Below are positions 1 through 8,302 of a stretch of 21,365 nt of DNA, one piece after another. Positions within the stretch are counted from its first letter, which is position 1, and every line of letters starts with the position of its first letter. Both the position numbers and the translations under genes were made by a program. A model generated the notes under the pieces. It saw nothing but the letters and a program-made list of their open reading frames with translations, did no database searches and was not told the origin of the DNA. Origin of the DNA: Rhodospirillales bacterium (GTDB lineage: Bacteria; Pseudomonadota; Alphaproteobacteria; Rhodospirillales; Casp-alpha2). The stretch is from contig JABJOR010000098.1 in NCBI GenBank assembly GCA_018664265.1, positions 1 to 21,365 of the forward strand. Reading direction: 5' to 3'.

Positions 1-266
1 CGCTCATGAATGCGAACGGCGGTGTGGCGCTGTTTCTTCGGGCGCTTGGTATCGTCTTCCAGAATTTGATCAATGATGTCCGTAAACCCATCAAGCTTTG
101 GGCGCAAATCCACCGCAGTCCTCCGGCACCCCGGTGGTTCAGAGTGGCTCAACATCTTCTTGATGGTCTTGCGGCAAACACCAAACTGACGCGCCGCCTC
201 GCGCTGGCTCAACCCGTTATGATGACAGGCCAGCCGTACTTTACTGTAAATATCCACGCTATACAT
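1..266 (-). CDS. istA: IS21-family transposase IstA, N-terminal part, cut by window edge
   Basis: The minus strand opens with ATG at 266 after a GGAAGG ribosome site and stays open for 88 codons to the window edge. The protein begins MYSVDIYSKVRLACHHNG and continues with SQREAARQFGVCRKTIKKML, a helix-turn-helix typical of IstA. It then has RPKLD...IIDQILEDD and RPKKQRHTAVRIHER, the conserved stretch ahead of the DDE catalytic core in this family. IstA is the transposase of two-gene IS21 elements and works with the AAA+ helper IstB, which would lie further left, outside the window. The catalytic part is not visible, so activity cannot be judged. The open frame on the opposite strand across this stretch is a shadow. 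Confidence 0.9.
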   Translation of the reverse strand, partial: MYSVDIYSKVRLACHHNGLSQREAARQFGVCRKTIKKMLSHSEPPGCRRTAVDLRPKLDGFTDIIDQILEDDTKRPKKQRHTAVRIHE

Positions 267-342
267 TTCCCGGCCTTCCAAAAAAATGAAAAGCCAAAAT
301 GTGATCGCTTCCGTGGACTACTATTGCTCCGTTATTTACACA
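1..342 (-). mobile_element. IS21-family element, istA-side end
   Basis: The region upstream of istA reads, on the minus strand from 342, TGTGTAAATAACGG. IS21-family elements commonly begin TGT, and the homology of the neighbouring IS1182-like coding sequence stops at exactly this point. I therefore place the element's terminus at about 341-342. The other end, and so the target duplication, is outside the window. Confidence 0.55.
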
Positions 343-398
343 AGATTGAATTCATAGAAAAATCGGTCCTGTTGTCCGACTGCTGGCCCCATCATCAT
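341..398 (-). pseudogene. IS1182-like transposase, N-terminal remnant
   Basis: Read on the minus strand from ATG at 398, behind a GGGAAGGAAC ribosome site, the sequence encodes MMMGPAVGQQDRFFYEFNL and then a stop inside the IS21 end. This matches the start of IS1182-family transposases. The one at 13034 in this window begins MMGRLESSQDQFFCNFCL. The gene is broken after about 19 codons at the point where the IS21 terminus starts, so it is a remnant interrupted by IS21 insertion. The rest of the gene, if it survives, would lie beyond the IS21 element to the left. Confidence 0.65.
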
Positions 399-472
399 CG
401 TGTTCCTTCCCAAGATCACTAAGAAAAGGGAATCACATTCGCGGCCTACTGACAACAAAGTTCTTCAACAGC
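341..472 (-). mobile_element. Remnant end of an IS1182-like element
   Basis: About 75 bp upstream of the truncated transposase start, the minus strand from about 472 reads GCTGTTGAAGAACTTTG. This resembles the inverted repeat of the larger IS1182-like element in this window, CTGTTGCAAAACTCG. I take it as the outer terminus of the interrupted element. The two elements are related but not identical. Nothing else is recognisable between 473 and 549. Confidence 0.5.
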
Positions 473-549
473 CTCAGCCATGAAGAGACATTAGAACTCT
501 GAAGTTTAAATAGCTCTTGAATTATTACTGCGAAAAATAGTCAAAAAGT

Positions 550-1650
550 TTATGGAAATTCGTAAACCGGAACGAATGATGCCGGGGCGAGGGACTGGTC
601 GAAGTTTATGGTGCCGATATTATTAGCATCGATCATCTGTATTGGAGGGCCAAAATGTTTATAAATTATTTTCCCCTCAAGCACACGAACGGTTTGTTCA
701 ATAGACATCCGTCCTTGCAAAACTGGATGATCGGTTGGGGCAGCAAGAACTTTACCTCGTTTGATGCCTCTATAAACTCCGTGTGTCATATAAAAGGAGA
801 GGATACGGGGAATGGGGTCATTGTTTTTATTGCGAAGGACACTGATGGCTGCTTCGGCCGTAACAGCGGTTCCGACGATGTAATCCACATCAGGTGTTTC
901 TTCCAAAGCATCTTCGACAAGATTACGCTGAATTTCTTTTCCCGTATCACCGTGTTTGATTGTCACCACTTCGATGGCACTGCCCTGAATACCTTGCTCA
1001 AACCCTTCGAGAACAAATTGTACCCATTCAGGGCCAATTGGGCCGGGAAACAAGGCGACCCGTGCAGGGTGTTGCCCTTTGGGATGGCGTTTTGCCAAAT
1101 AGATACCTGTTATACGACCCATCTCAATCCAGGATACGCCAATTTTGGCAGCAATACCTTTATCTGAAATATCATTAATCACCGCAATTACAGGCATCTC
1201 CTTGCCAATACTCTCAATCGAGTCGGTTAATTGACCATACGATACGGTTCCAAGAATAAGGGCATCGGCACCTTGAGAAGCGCAACTATTTATCTGAATA
1301 CGCTGTCGTTCCAGATGAAGATAACCACCTGCTTCCATCAATCGAAAGCCAATACCCAATCGACGTGCCTCACTGACCATACCATAATTAACGCTCAGCC
1401 AATAAGGGTCCTTCAGGTGCGGGTAGACAATGCAGAGCCGCCAGTCTTTTGCCCCCTGGTGCAGGATTTCATAAGTGCTCTCTTCAGACACTCCCCTGTA
1501 GTCAAAAGCCGGGTTCCAGGCTTCAACTTGCCAAGTTTCCGCCGTTGCAGGAGGCGAATTTGTTAGTATAAGAACCATCCAAACAGCCCAACATATTTTG
1601 CGCCAAAACATCCAGGATACTCCAATTAATTTCTGCATGTTCACTAACAT
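550..1650 (-). CDS. torT: TMAO-sensing periplasmic binding protein TorT
   Basis: TorT is a periplasmic sugar-binding-fold protein that binds TMAO and presents it to the sensor kinase TorS. The frame can be extended to 1683. I prefer the ATG at 1650 (MLVNMQKL...) because GGAAAATAGTG lies just upstream and because it avoids overlapping torS. The N-terminus has a basic patch, a hydrophobic run (CWAVWMVLILTNS) and an ATA-E cleavage site, so the protein is exported. The mature part shows the family pattern: WRLCIVYPHLKDPYWLSVNYGMV near the start, GADALILGTVSYGQL, and PVIAVINDIS. It also shows VALFPGPIGPEWVQFVLEGF and YIVGTAVTAEAAISVLR. The length of about 366 residues is normal for TorT with its signal peptide. 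It is divergent from torS across about 21 bp and sits in a complete torTSRA set, which makes the assignment firm. Confidence 0.93.
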   Translation of the reverse strand: MLVNMQKLIGVSWMFWRKICWAVWMVLILTNSPPATAETWQVEAWNPAFDYRGVSEESTYEILHQGAKDWRLCIVYPHLKDPYWLSVNYGMVSEARRLGIGFRLMEAGGYLHLERQRIQINSCASQGADALILGTVSYGQLTDSIESIGKEMPVIAVINDISDKGIAAKIGVSWIEMGRITGIYLAKRHPKGQHPARVALFPGPIGPEWVQFVLEGFEQGIQGSAIEVVTIKHGDTGKEIQRNLVEDALEETPDVDYIVGTAVTAEAAISVLRNKNNDPIPRILSFYMTHGVYRGIKRGKVLAAPTDHPVLQGRMSIEQTVRVLEGKIIYKHFGPPIQMIDANNIGTINFDQSLAPASFVPVYEFP

Positions 1651-1671
1651 CACTATTTTCCGGGAATTGCA

Positions 1672-4600
1672 ATGGACGCGCAAGCGGTGTTAAATCCTTA
1701 TATGAAAAATACACTTGGAATTGGAGGGAAGCTACTCACGGCCTTTGGAGCCGTAGCCTTGCTTTCCGTGTTATCCGCAGCGATTGGTTGGATGGCCTTC
1801 GACAGAATTGCGAAGGTTCAGGATACGGTCGTTACAGATACGGTGCCATATTTAAACAAAGTCAGATCGTTGGCACAGATCAGTTCCATGATGATTGCGG
1901 CAACCCCAAATCTCATCAATGCGGGTACGGAAAGACAAAGAAAAATCGAAGCCGATTCTCTGTTTGCCCAAAGATTGACGCTATCAGAGACGTTGCAGGC
2001 TATTGAGAAAATGCCTGCGGATCCATTGACAATTGATACTCTTAAATCGACGACAACAAATATTCAGACCAATCTGGAATCACTAAATACTTTGGTGACA
2101 CAACGCATTGTTCTTGAGACAAGTTTTACCGAAAAATCGAACCAGCTTCTTAAAGCTGTCTCCGAAATCGTTGATTTATCAGAAGCTCTGGTCGGGAATG
2201 CGGCAGCCAGCACCTCGGCAACCATTGCCAGTCTCTACGATATGATTGACGATCCAGGAAATCAGGAGCAACTCCTCAAAGCACTTGACCGGTTGGTTGA
2301 AATCGATGTTGATCACATGGAACAGATGTTTGAGACACGCCACCGTGTCGCCGTGTCCGGCTTGATTATGGAGCAACTTGGGAAAACAGACATCCTGAGT
2401 GATATTAGCGCCTTACAATCTCGTTATGTTCAAAATATTAAAATCATTGAGCGCAGGATTCGCTTGATTCGCGATCCCCACAGACGTGATCAGGCGAAAA
2501 ACCTTGTGAATCTTTTGCTCGAACAAACGCATAACAACGTTATCGGTACAATTTTTGATCTGCGCCGGAGTTCCCAACTCGCCAGCATTGAAATCAGTCG
2601 TTTGGTAAATGACAATCACCGTCTGACCGACGATCTCGCAAAACAAATTGATCTGCTTGTATTTAAAACGGAAAACCAGATGCATGAGTCCGTCGGTGAG
2701 GCGCAGGTCGTTTTACAGCGTGGTTACATATTGCTGGGAGTCATCGCCATAGTGTCGCTTCTGTTAGCAATCCCAATTATGTGGTTTTACGTCCGAAACG
2801 GCGTCGTTAGAAGAGTCCATAAATTAGCCAGTGTCACGCATGCCATGGCTGCTGGCGATCTCGCCGTTAAAATTGAAGACAATAAACATGATGAGCTGTC
2901 TGATATGGCCGCGGCACTCAAAATATTCAAACTCAATGCCCTTGAGAAGAGGCGTCTTGAGGATGAGCGAAAAGTGACAGAGGCTGAACTGAGACGACAT
3001 AAGGAGGAACTGGAACAAATTGTTGCCAAGAGAACGAACCAGCTAACCCGAATCAACGACCGGCTTAGAGATGAGGTCGAGCAACATGCTGAGGCTCGCG
3101 ATGCGGCGGAACAGGCCAACCGAAGCAAGTCGGCATTTTTAGCCACCATGAGTCATGAAATTCGAACGCCGATAACCGGTGTTTTGGGAACGCTACATAT
3201 TCTCGAGGATGAGGAATTAGCCAAGTCTGTGCGCCAACGACTGAATGTGATCAGAGCGTCCAGTGAAACGTTACTATCCATCATTAACGATATTCTGGAT
3301 TATTCGAAAATTGAGGCGGGACACCTTAACGTAACAAGTACGGATTTCGATTTGAGAAATCTGATCGATGATCTGCGACTTCTTATGGCTCCGATTGCCG
3401 AGAACAAAGATATCGCCCTTATCGTTGTTGCAGATATTGAAGATCCCGCCGTTTACAGAGGCGACCCAGGACATCTTCGACAGGTTCTTATTAATGTGGT
3501 TGGCAACGCCATTAAATTTACGGATCAAGGGCAAGTCATCTTGCAAGTGACAACACAAAAAGTAGACGTTAATGGAATGGCGCAAGTGCAATTTGATATT
3601 GAGGATACTGGCGTGGGTATCTCGGAAGAACGTCAGGCCCATCTCTTTGATGCATTTTATCAAAGTGATGATCCGGCCAGTCGGAGACCGGGAGGCACGG
3701 GCCTCGGCCTGACCATCTGCAAACGCCTGCTTGAAGCGATGGGGGGGCATATCTCGCTTAAGAGTTCACCGGAAATGGGCAGTTTATTTAGCATTTCCTT
3801 ACCTCTTGAACATGGTGTTCTAGCTTCCGAGGAAGGCAACAAACAGAAAACCCTTGAAGTATCCGAGATACCGGCTGCTTTGCATATCTTGCTGGTCGAA
3901 GACAACGAGATCATCCGGGAAATTACGCATGTATTTTTAGAGCGAGCAGGACATCACGTAACGGAAGCAGCCACAGCGGGACAAGGCGTTGAGGCGGCAA
4001 GATCTACTGATTTTGATCTTATATTAATGGACGTAAGCTTACCGGATTTTGACGGCCTTACCGCAACACAAAAAATTCGAAACATGGATAACACCAAGCG
4101 TCGGGATGTCACGATTATAGCTATTTCAGCCCATGTCTTCAGAGAAGAAATTGAAAGTTACCTTGCGGCTGGTATGGATGGCTTCCTTGGAAAACCATTC
4201 ACCCCCGAGCAGTTAAATGCTGCTCTGAATGCTGCCAAAAATGGACAAGCATTTGAAACTCACGCGCATGAAAGAAACTTGTTAAGTCAAGATGGTGGAA
4301 AATCTTCTTTTTTTAATTCGACAGTTCTGGAAGATGACTTGCCTATTCTTGGGGCTGAGCGAGTTATTCGACTGATCAATTTATTTTTGAGCAAAATTGA
4401 TCAGGACATGGAAATGATCCAGCAGGCCGCTAAGCACGAAGACCTGAGTGAAGTTGCTCAGCTAGCCCATGCCATGAAAAGTGCAGCTGGGAGTTTAGGG
4501 GCTCAGGCATTGTATGAGCTGGCTCTTGGGTTGGAAATGGCGGCTAAAACCAATCAAAAAGCAGAGTCCATGAAAATTATTGAAGATCTCAAGGCTCTGA

Positions 4601-4674
4601 TCAATGAGACATGCACAGGTTTAACATCTTATCGTGATGAACTGGATCAGGAGACCTCAGCTGTGAACACGTAG
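1672..4674 (+). CDS. torS: Hybrid sensor histidine kinase TorS
   Basis: TorS is an inner-membrane hybrid kinase that receives the TMAO signal through TorT and passes phosphate to TorR. The 1000-residue protein has the full domain order. These are an N-terminal membrane helix (about residues 18-43), a long helical periplasmic sensor (about 45-345), a second membrane helix (about 350-375, ILLGVIAIVSLLLAIPIMWF) and HAMP (about 375-425). A coiled coil follows, then HisKA with SHEIRTP (His495), HATPase with NAIKF, DTGVGI and GTGLGL, a receiver (LILMDVSLPDFDG, Asp787) and a C-terminal HPt (LAHAMKSAAGSLG, His933). The order matches E. coli TorS (His443-Asp723-His850). The ATG at 1672 is preceded by GGGA at a workable distance. 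ATG 1702 is an alternative with no clear ribosome site. The 3' end overlaps the convergent torR by 28 bp. Confidence 0.95.
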   Translation: MDAQAVLNPYMKNTLGIGGKLLTAFGAVALLSVLSAAIGWMAFDRIAKVQDTVVTDTVPYLNKVRSLAQISSMMIAATPNLINAGTERQRKIEADSLFAQRLTLSETLQAIEKMPADPLTIDTLKSTTTNIQTNLESLNTLVTQRIVLETSFTEKSNQLLKAVSEIVDLSEALVGNAAASTSATIASLYDMIDDPGNQEQLLKALDRLVEIDVDHMEQMFETRHRVAVSGLIMEQLGKTDILSDISALQSRYVQNIKIIERRIRLIRDPHRRDQAKNLVNLLLEQTHNNVIGTIFDLRRSSQLASIEISRLVNDNHRLTDDLAKQIDLLVFKTENQMHESVGEAQVVLQRGYILLGVIAIVSLLLAIPIMWFYVRNGVVRRVHKLASVTHAMAAGDLAVKIEDNKHDELSDMAAALKIFKLNALEKRRLEDERKVTEAELRRHKEELEQIVAKRTNQLTRINDRLRDEVEQHAEARDAAEQANRSKSAFLATMSHEIRTPITGVLGTLHILEDEELAKSVRQRLNVIRASSETLLSIINDILDYSKIEAGHLNVTSTDFDLRNLIDDLRLLMAPIAENKDIALIVVADIEDPAVYRGDPGHLRQVLINVVGNAIKFTDQGQVILQVTTQKVDVNGMAQVQFDIEDTGVGISEERQAHLFDAFYQSDDPASRRPGGTGLGLTICKRLLEAMGGHISLKSSPEMGSLFSISLPLEHGVLASEEGNKQKTLEVSEIPAALHILLVEDNEIIREITHVFLERAGHHVTEAATAGQGVEAARSTDFDLILMDVSLPDFDGLTATQKIRNMDNTKRRDVTIIAISAHVFREEIESYLAAGMDGFLGKPFTPEQLNAALNAAKNGQAFETHAHERNLLSQDGGKSSFFNSTVLEDDLPILGAERVIRLINLFLSKIDQDMEMIQQAAKHEDLSEVAQLAHAMKSAAGSLGAQALYELALGLEMAAKTNQKAESMKIIEDLKALINETCTGLTSYRDELDQETSAVNT

Positions 4675-5360
4675 CCTTCCCCATGGGCGGTGCTGATGAA
4701 TTCCGGTTTTTTCGGGTCCGGTTCAATTTTCTGACGTAATCGGCGCACAAGAACATCAATGGTTCTATCGTTAGGCTCCCAACTGCGGTGAGTTACATTA
4801 TCGAGTAAACGGTCCCTGGACATGACCTGCCCGGGATGGCGTACCAATGCAGCCAGTAATTCATATTCAGCCCGTGTCAGTTCAACACGCTCATCATCCG
4901 GGGACATAAGTCGCCTGCGGGGAATATCGAATGTCCAATCAGCAAAGCGAAACCGTGCATCACTCCGTCGGGCTTCTCTTACCGCTTGGGTTCGGCGTAA
5001 CAAGTTTTTCACCCTTGCCAGCAGCTCCCGCTGATTGAATGGTTTGGTGACGTAATCATCAGCACCCATTTCCAGGCCGATAATTCGATCTATCTCATCC
5101 GTGCGCCCCGTCACCAGAATAATACCGACTTCATCGGACTGGCTGCGGACCTCTCGGGTCAAAATCAAACCGTCTTCTCCGGGCAAGTTGATATCCAGAA
5201 GTAACAGATCTGCTTCACTCCGAGTCAGGATTTTTCTCATTTCAACACCATTTTCGGCTTCGCTGACACGGTATCCTGCCTGCTCGAAATATCCGGCAAG
5301 TTTCATACGGGTGACCGGCTCATCTTCAACGATAAGAATATGGGAAATGGCTGATTCCAT
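4647..5360 (-). CDS. torR: Response regulator TorR (OmpR/PhoB family)
   Basis: TorR is the DNA-binding regulator that activates torA when phosphorylated by TorS. Residues 7-120 form a receiver with the acidic pair VEDE, phospho-acceptor Asp56 (LLLLDINLPGEDG), and Thr plus Lys106 in VTKPFN. Residues about 140-235 form an OmpR-type winged helix (LTRAEYELLAALVRHPGQVMSRDRLL, then RTIDVLVRRLRQKIE and a GEGYVF hairpin). The length of 237 residues is close to E. coli TorR. The ATG at 5360 follows AGGAG. The gene is convergent with torS and overlaps its last 28 bp, so the two are read from opposite strands. It is divergent from torA, so the shared upstream region with TorR-box-like decamers may control both genes, as in E. 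coli where TorR also represses its own gene. Confidence 0.93.
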   Translation of the reverse strand: MESAISHILIVEDEPVTRMKLAGYFEQAGYRVSEAENGVEMRKILTRSEADLLLLDINLPGEDGLILTREVRSQSDEVGIILVTGRTDEIDRIIGLEMGADDYVTKPFNQRELLARVKNLLRRTQAVREARRSDARFRFADWTFDIPRRRLMSPDDERVELTRAEYELLAALVRHPGQVMSRDRLLDNVTHRSWEPNDRTIDVLVRRLRQKIEPDPKKPEFISTAHGEGYVFTAEVS

Positions 5361-5387
5361 TTAATGCTCCTGCTTATTTTCTCGTTG

Positions 5388-5445
5388 TTAACATCTTTTA
5401 ACAATTTTCAACAGGCTATTCATCCAAAGCGGCAACCTTATTCAC
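5388..5445. promoter_or_regulatory. Candidate TorR boxes between torR and torA
   Basis: Three direct repeats sit at exact 10-bp spacing: TTAACA at 5388, TTAACA at 5398 and TCAACA at 5408. Read on the minus strand they give decamers CTGTTGAAAA, TTGTTAAAAG and ATGTTAACAA. These resemble the E. coli tor box CTGTTCATAT, with the first matching at 7 of 10. Two further box-like sites lie on the plus strand, CTATTCATCC at 5416 and TTATTCACAA at 5438. Their TATTCAT and TATTCAC cores are 22 bp apart. One-turn spacing on a single face, in the only region between torR and torA, supports TorR binding. Exact contacts are inferred. Confidence 0.6.
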
Positions 5446-5455
5446 AACCCTACAT

Positions 5456-5461
5456 TATAAT
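5456..5461 (+). promoter_or_regulatory. -10 element of the torA promoter
   Basis: A perfect TATAAT lies 72 bp ahead of torA. At the expected -35 position (about 5433-5438, CAACCT) there is no match to TTGACA. A good -10 with no -35 and box-like sites just upstream fits an activator-dependent promoter driven by TorR. Confidence 0.6.
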
Positions 5462-5532
5462 TTTTACAGGTTTCAAATAAACAATACCCGGTCTCAAGTT
5501 CAGACGGGCTCAAAATAACTGAGGAGACAATC

Positions 5533-8208
5533 ATGGCTATTACCAGAAGAACATTTATAAATGGCACAGGCGCAACATTCGCCCTTGGTGGATTGATGGG
5601 CTCGACGGCCTTATCAAGCGTCTTTGCATCAACCGCTCAAGCCAGTATGCAAAAAACATTTCATGCCTCACATTATGGGGCTTTTAAGGCCATCGTCGAG
5701 GACGGCGTTCTGGTTGATGTGGAAACAATTCCCGAAATTGATGCCCGCCCTACACCTATGCTGACCGAAGGTATTGTTGATCGAACCTACCACCGGACAC
5801 GAGTGAAATACCCGATGGTCCGTAAATCTTATCTGGAAAACTGGGCCTCTGGTGACCGCAAGGTTGAATTGCGCGGCAAAGAACCCTTCGTGCGTGTCGA
5901 TTGGGACACTGCATTGAAGATGGTGGTCAAAGAAAGCCTGGATACTATCGAAAAGCATGGCAACGAAGCTATTTTCAACAGCTCCTACGGTGGCTGGTCC
6001 CATGCAGGTTTGATGCGCCCTAATGTTTTACAGGGCCGCCTGTTTAACCTGTTAGGGGGAACATCCATGACCGTCGGCGATTATTCCGGCGGGGCCTCGC
6101 AGGTCAGCTTGCCGCATATCGTCGGTGATATGGAAGTGTATTCCCCGCAAACAGCTTGGGAAAACCTGATGAACCACTCAGAAATCGTGGTCTGGATCGG
6201 TTGCGATCCGTTCAAGAACAACCGGATCGAATACCGCGTTGCCGACCATCAGATGTATCCTCGTTGGGAAAAAATCCGCGATAACGGTGTGAAATTTGTA
6301 TCTATTAACCCACAGTTTTCAACGACCGATCAATGGGTCGATTCCGAATGGGTGAAAATTGTTCCCAATACGGACGTGGCCTTGTTCTCGGCCCTTGCTT
6401 ACCATGTTTATACAAATGACATGCATGATCAGGCGTTCCTCGACAAATACACCGTCGGTGCCGATAAATGGCTCGACTACATCACTGGCAAGGAAGACGG
6501 CGTTAAGAAGACACCGGCCTGGGCAGCTAAAATTACCGGCATTGCCGAAGACAAGATCATCGAAATGGCGCAAACGTTTGCAACCAAACGTACACAGTTT
6601 GCCGGAGCATGGTCTTTGCAACGCGCTCATCACGGTGAACTGACCCACTGGGCTATCGTTAACTTCTGCGCCCTGATCGGTAACATCGGCAAGCCTGGTG
6701 AAGGCTTTGGCTTCTCCTGGCACTATGGTAATGGCGGCATGCCTCAAGGCGGCAATTCCCTGCCTGTCGGTCTGTCTCAAGGTAAAAACTTCACGCCAAA
6801 TGTTTGTCCGGCTTCACGTATTTCCGAAATGCTGCTCAATCCTGGCAAGGAAATCGTTTATAACGGCAACAAGAGCTATTACCCCAAGACTGTGAAGATG
6901 ATCTACAATGCCGGTGTTAACTTCATGTCGCATCAGCAAGACACCAACGAGCTGATTGGTGCGTTGAATGTTGTTGATACGGTAGTCGTACAGGACCCAT
7001 GGTGGTGCGCATCCACCCGGTGGGCCGATATCGTTCTTCCTGCGACCTCTTCCCTCGAACGTAATGACATCACTTCGGGCGGAACGTATTCCAACAACAA
7101 GATTTATGCCATGAAGAAAACCATTGAGCCGGTTGGCGAAAGTCTCGACGATTTCGAAATCTTCCGCCGTATGGCCGAAATGATGGGTGTGGAGATGCAG
7201 TTCACCGAAACCAAGACCATGGATGAATTGCTCCAGTTCGCCTATGAAAAAGCAACAATTTCCAAGCAGGTTCCCTTTGAGGAATTCTGGGAACGTGGCT
7301 GGGTCGACATGGATACACCTGACGAGGCCAATGACTGGGTCCGTCACGGAGACTTCCGCGCCGATCCGGACAAGCACCGACTGCACACGGAATCAGGCAA
7401 GGTTGAAATGTTCTGTGAAACCATCGCTGCTCAGAAACTAGATGACTGCCCGGGCATTCCGAAATACCTGGAAGCCGCAGAATTCCTTGGAAATGCCAAA
7501 GAAGGGCAGGTTCATGTGGTCAGCCCACACCCCTACTATCGTCTGCATTCTCAAATGGCAAACGCTGACCGGGTTCGTGCCCGTCACGCTATCCAGGACC
7601 GTGAGCCATGTCTGATCAGCACCGAAGACGCCGAACTGCGCGGCATCAAAGACGGTGATCTGATAGAAGTCTACAATGATCGAGGTGCCATCATCGTTGG
7701 CGCGGTGGTTAGTGACAACATCATGAAGGGCGTGATCAGTATTTATGAAGGTTGCTGGCCATCTGTTGACAGCAAAGGGCGCTGCAACTCCGGCTTGGTT
7801 AACTTCCTGACTTCCAGCCGCCGTTCCAGCGGATTGAGCCAGGCAACAACGGCGAACACCTGCTTAGCCAGTGTTAAGAAATGTAATGATCCCGATGGTC
7901 CTAATGCTGCCTATAATCCGCCAAATATTCTCAACAAGGTTAGCCTGGATATTTCTGATGACTTGGTCAACGGTGATCGTGGCTCTGAACTGCTGGGCGG
8001 TTTCCTGGCCGACATGGAACCCGGCGAAAAGATGTTCTATGAACGCTGCACCGTTTGTCACGGCCCACGTGAGCCAAGGAACTTTACCCAGAACCAGTGG
8101 AAAGGGGTAACCCAGACCATGTTCGAACGCGCAGGCTTGGAGCCAGACGAACGTAAACTTGTTTTGGACTTCCTGCTGAAATCAGCAAAGGATGCCCCGG
8201 CATTATAA
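5533..8208 (+). CDS. torA: TMAO reductase TorA with C-terminal cytochrome c domain
   Basis: TorA is a periplasmic molybdenum (bis-MGD) enzyme that reduces TMAO to trimethylamine as a terminal electron acceptor. The ATG follows GAGGAG. The N-terminus MAITRRTFINGTG with a hydrophobic run ending in STAQA is a Tat signal, so the enzyme is exported folded. The molybdopterin oxidoreductase core fills most of the protein. GDYSGGASQ carries the likely Mo ligand Ser185, and VVWIGCDPFKNNRIEYR, WWCASTRWADIVLPATSSLERND and SPHPYYRLHSQMAN are typical of the TorA/DorA/BisC group. The oddity is the end: after the usual core, residues about 825-891 add an extension with CTVCHG (Cys839, Cys842, His843). It continues NQWKGVTQTMF and a closing helix, like the haem domain at the C-terminus of TorC. 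At 891 residues it is longer than E. coli TorA (848). No torC or torD is adjacent. Confidence 0.94.
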   Translation: MAITRRTFINGTGATFALGGLMGSTALSSVFASTAQASMQKTFHASHYGAFKAIVEDGVLVDVETIPEIDARPTPMLTEGIVDRTYHRTRVKYPMVRKSYLENWASGDRKVELRGKEPFVRVDWDTALKMVVKESLDTIEKHGNEAIFNSSYGGWSHAGLMRPNVLQGRLFNLLGGTSMTVGDYSGGASQVSLPHIVGDMEVYSPQTAWENLMNHSEIVVWIGCDPFKNNRIEYRVADHQMYPRWEKIRDNGVKFVSINPQFSTTDQWVDSEWVKIVPNTDVALFSALAYHVYTNDMHDQAFLDKYTVGADKWLDYITGKEDGVKKTPAWAAKITGIAEDKIIEMAQTFATKRTQFAGAWSLQRAHHGELTHWAIVNFCALIGNIGKPGEGFGFSWHYGNGGMPQGGNSLPVGLSQGKNFTPNVCPASRISEMLLNPGKEIVYNGNKSYYPKTVKMIYNAGVNFMSHQQDTNELIGALNVVDTVVVQDPWWCASTRWADIVLPATSSLERNDITSGGTYSNNKIYAMKKTIEPVGESLDDFEIFRRMAEMMGVEMQFTETKTMDELLQFAYEKATISKQVPFEEFWERGWVDMDTPDEANDWVRHGDFRADPDKHRLHTESGKVEMFCETIAAQKLDDCPGIPKYLEAAEFLGNAKEGQVHVVSPHPYYRLHSQMANADRVRARHAIQDREPCLISTEDAELRGIKDGDLIEVYNDRGAIIVGAVVSDNIMKGVISIYEGCWPSVDSKGRCNSGLVNFLTSSRRSSGLSQATTANTCLASVKKCNDPDGPNAAYNPPNILNKVSLDISDDLVNGDRGSELLGGFLADMEPGEKMFYERCTVCHGPREPRNFTQNQWKGVTQTMFERAGLEPDERKLVLDFLLKSAKDAPAL

Positions 8209-8235
8209 TTTACGTAACCAAATATTGAGAAACTC

Positions 8236-8265
8236 AAGGAGGGCTCTCACACAGTCCTCCTTTTT
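8236..8265 (+). terminator. Rho-independent terminator after torA
   Basis: AAGGAGG (8236-8242) pairs with CCTCCTT (8256-8262) around a 13-nt loop, and the 3' arm runs into TTTTT. It lies 28 bp beyond the torA stop, so torA appears to be transcribed alone. Confidence 0.85.
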
Positions 8266-8282
8266 GCATAATGATTAAACCA

Positions 8283-8302
8283 CTACCGGCTGATGCCGGT
8301 AG
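8283..8302. repeat. IS200-like right-end hairpin
   Basis: CTACCGGC, loop TGAT, GCCGGTAG: a perfect 8-bp stem that contains the last codons and the stop of the transposase gene. IS200-type transposases recognise such subterminal hairpins as single-stranded DNA. Confidence 0.75.

Noticed and set aside
6..422. A 138-codon plus-strand frame at the left edge
   Set aside because: It is the complement of istA and of the IS1182-like remnant, both of which match known families on the minus strand.
2787..3149. Open frames antisense to torS and other long genes
   Set aside because: They lie wholly inside well-supported coding regions, have no ribosome sites or recognisable motifs, and follow from codon bias of the sense strand.
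5388..5414. The TTAACA repeats as a CRISPR or iteron array
   Set aside because: Units of 10 bp with no spacers, only three copies, placed between a regulator and its target gene. Operator boxes fit better.
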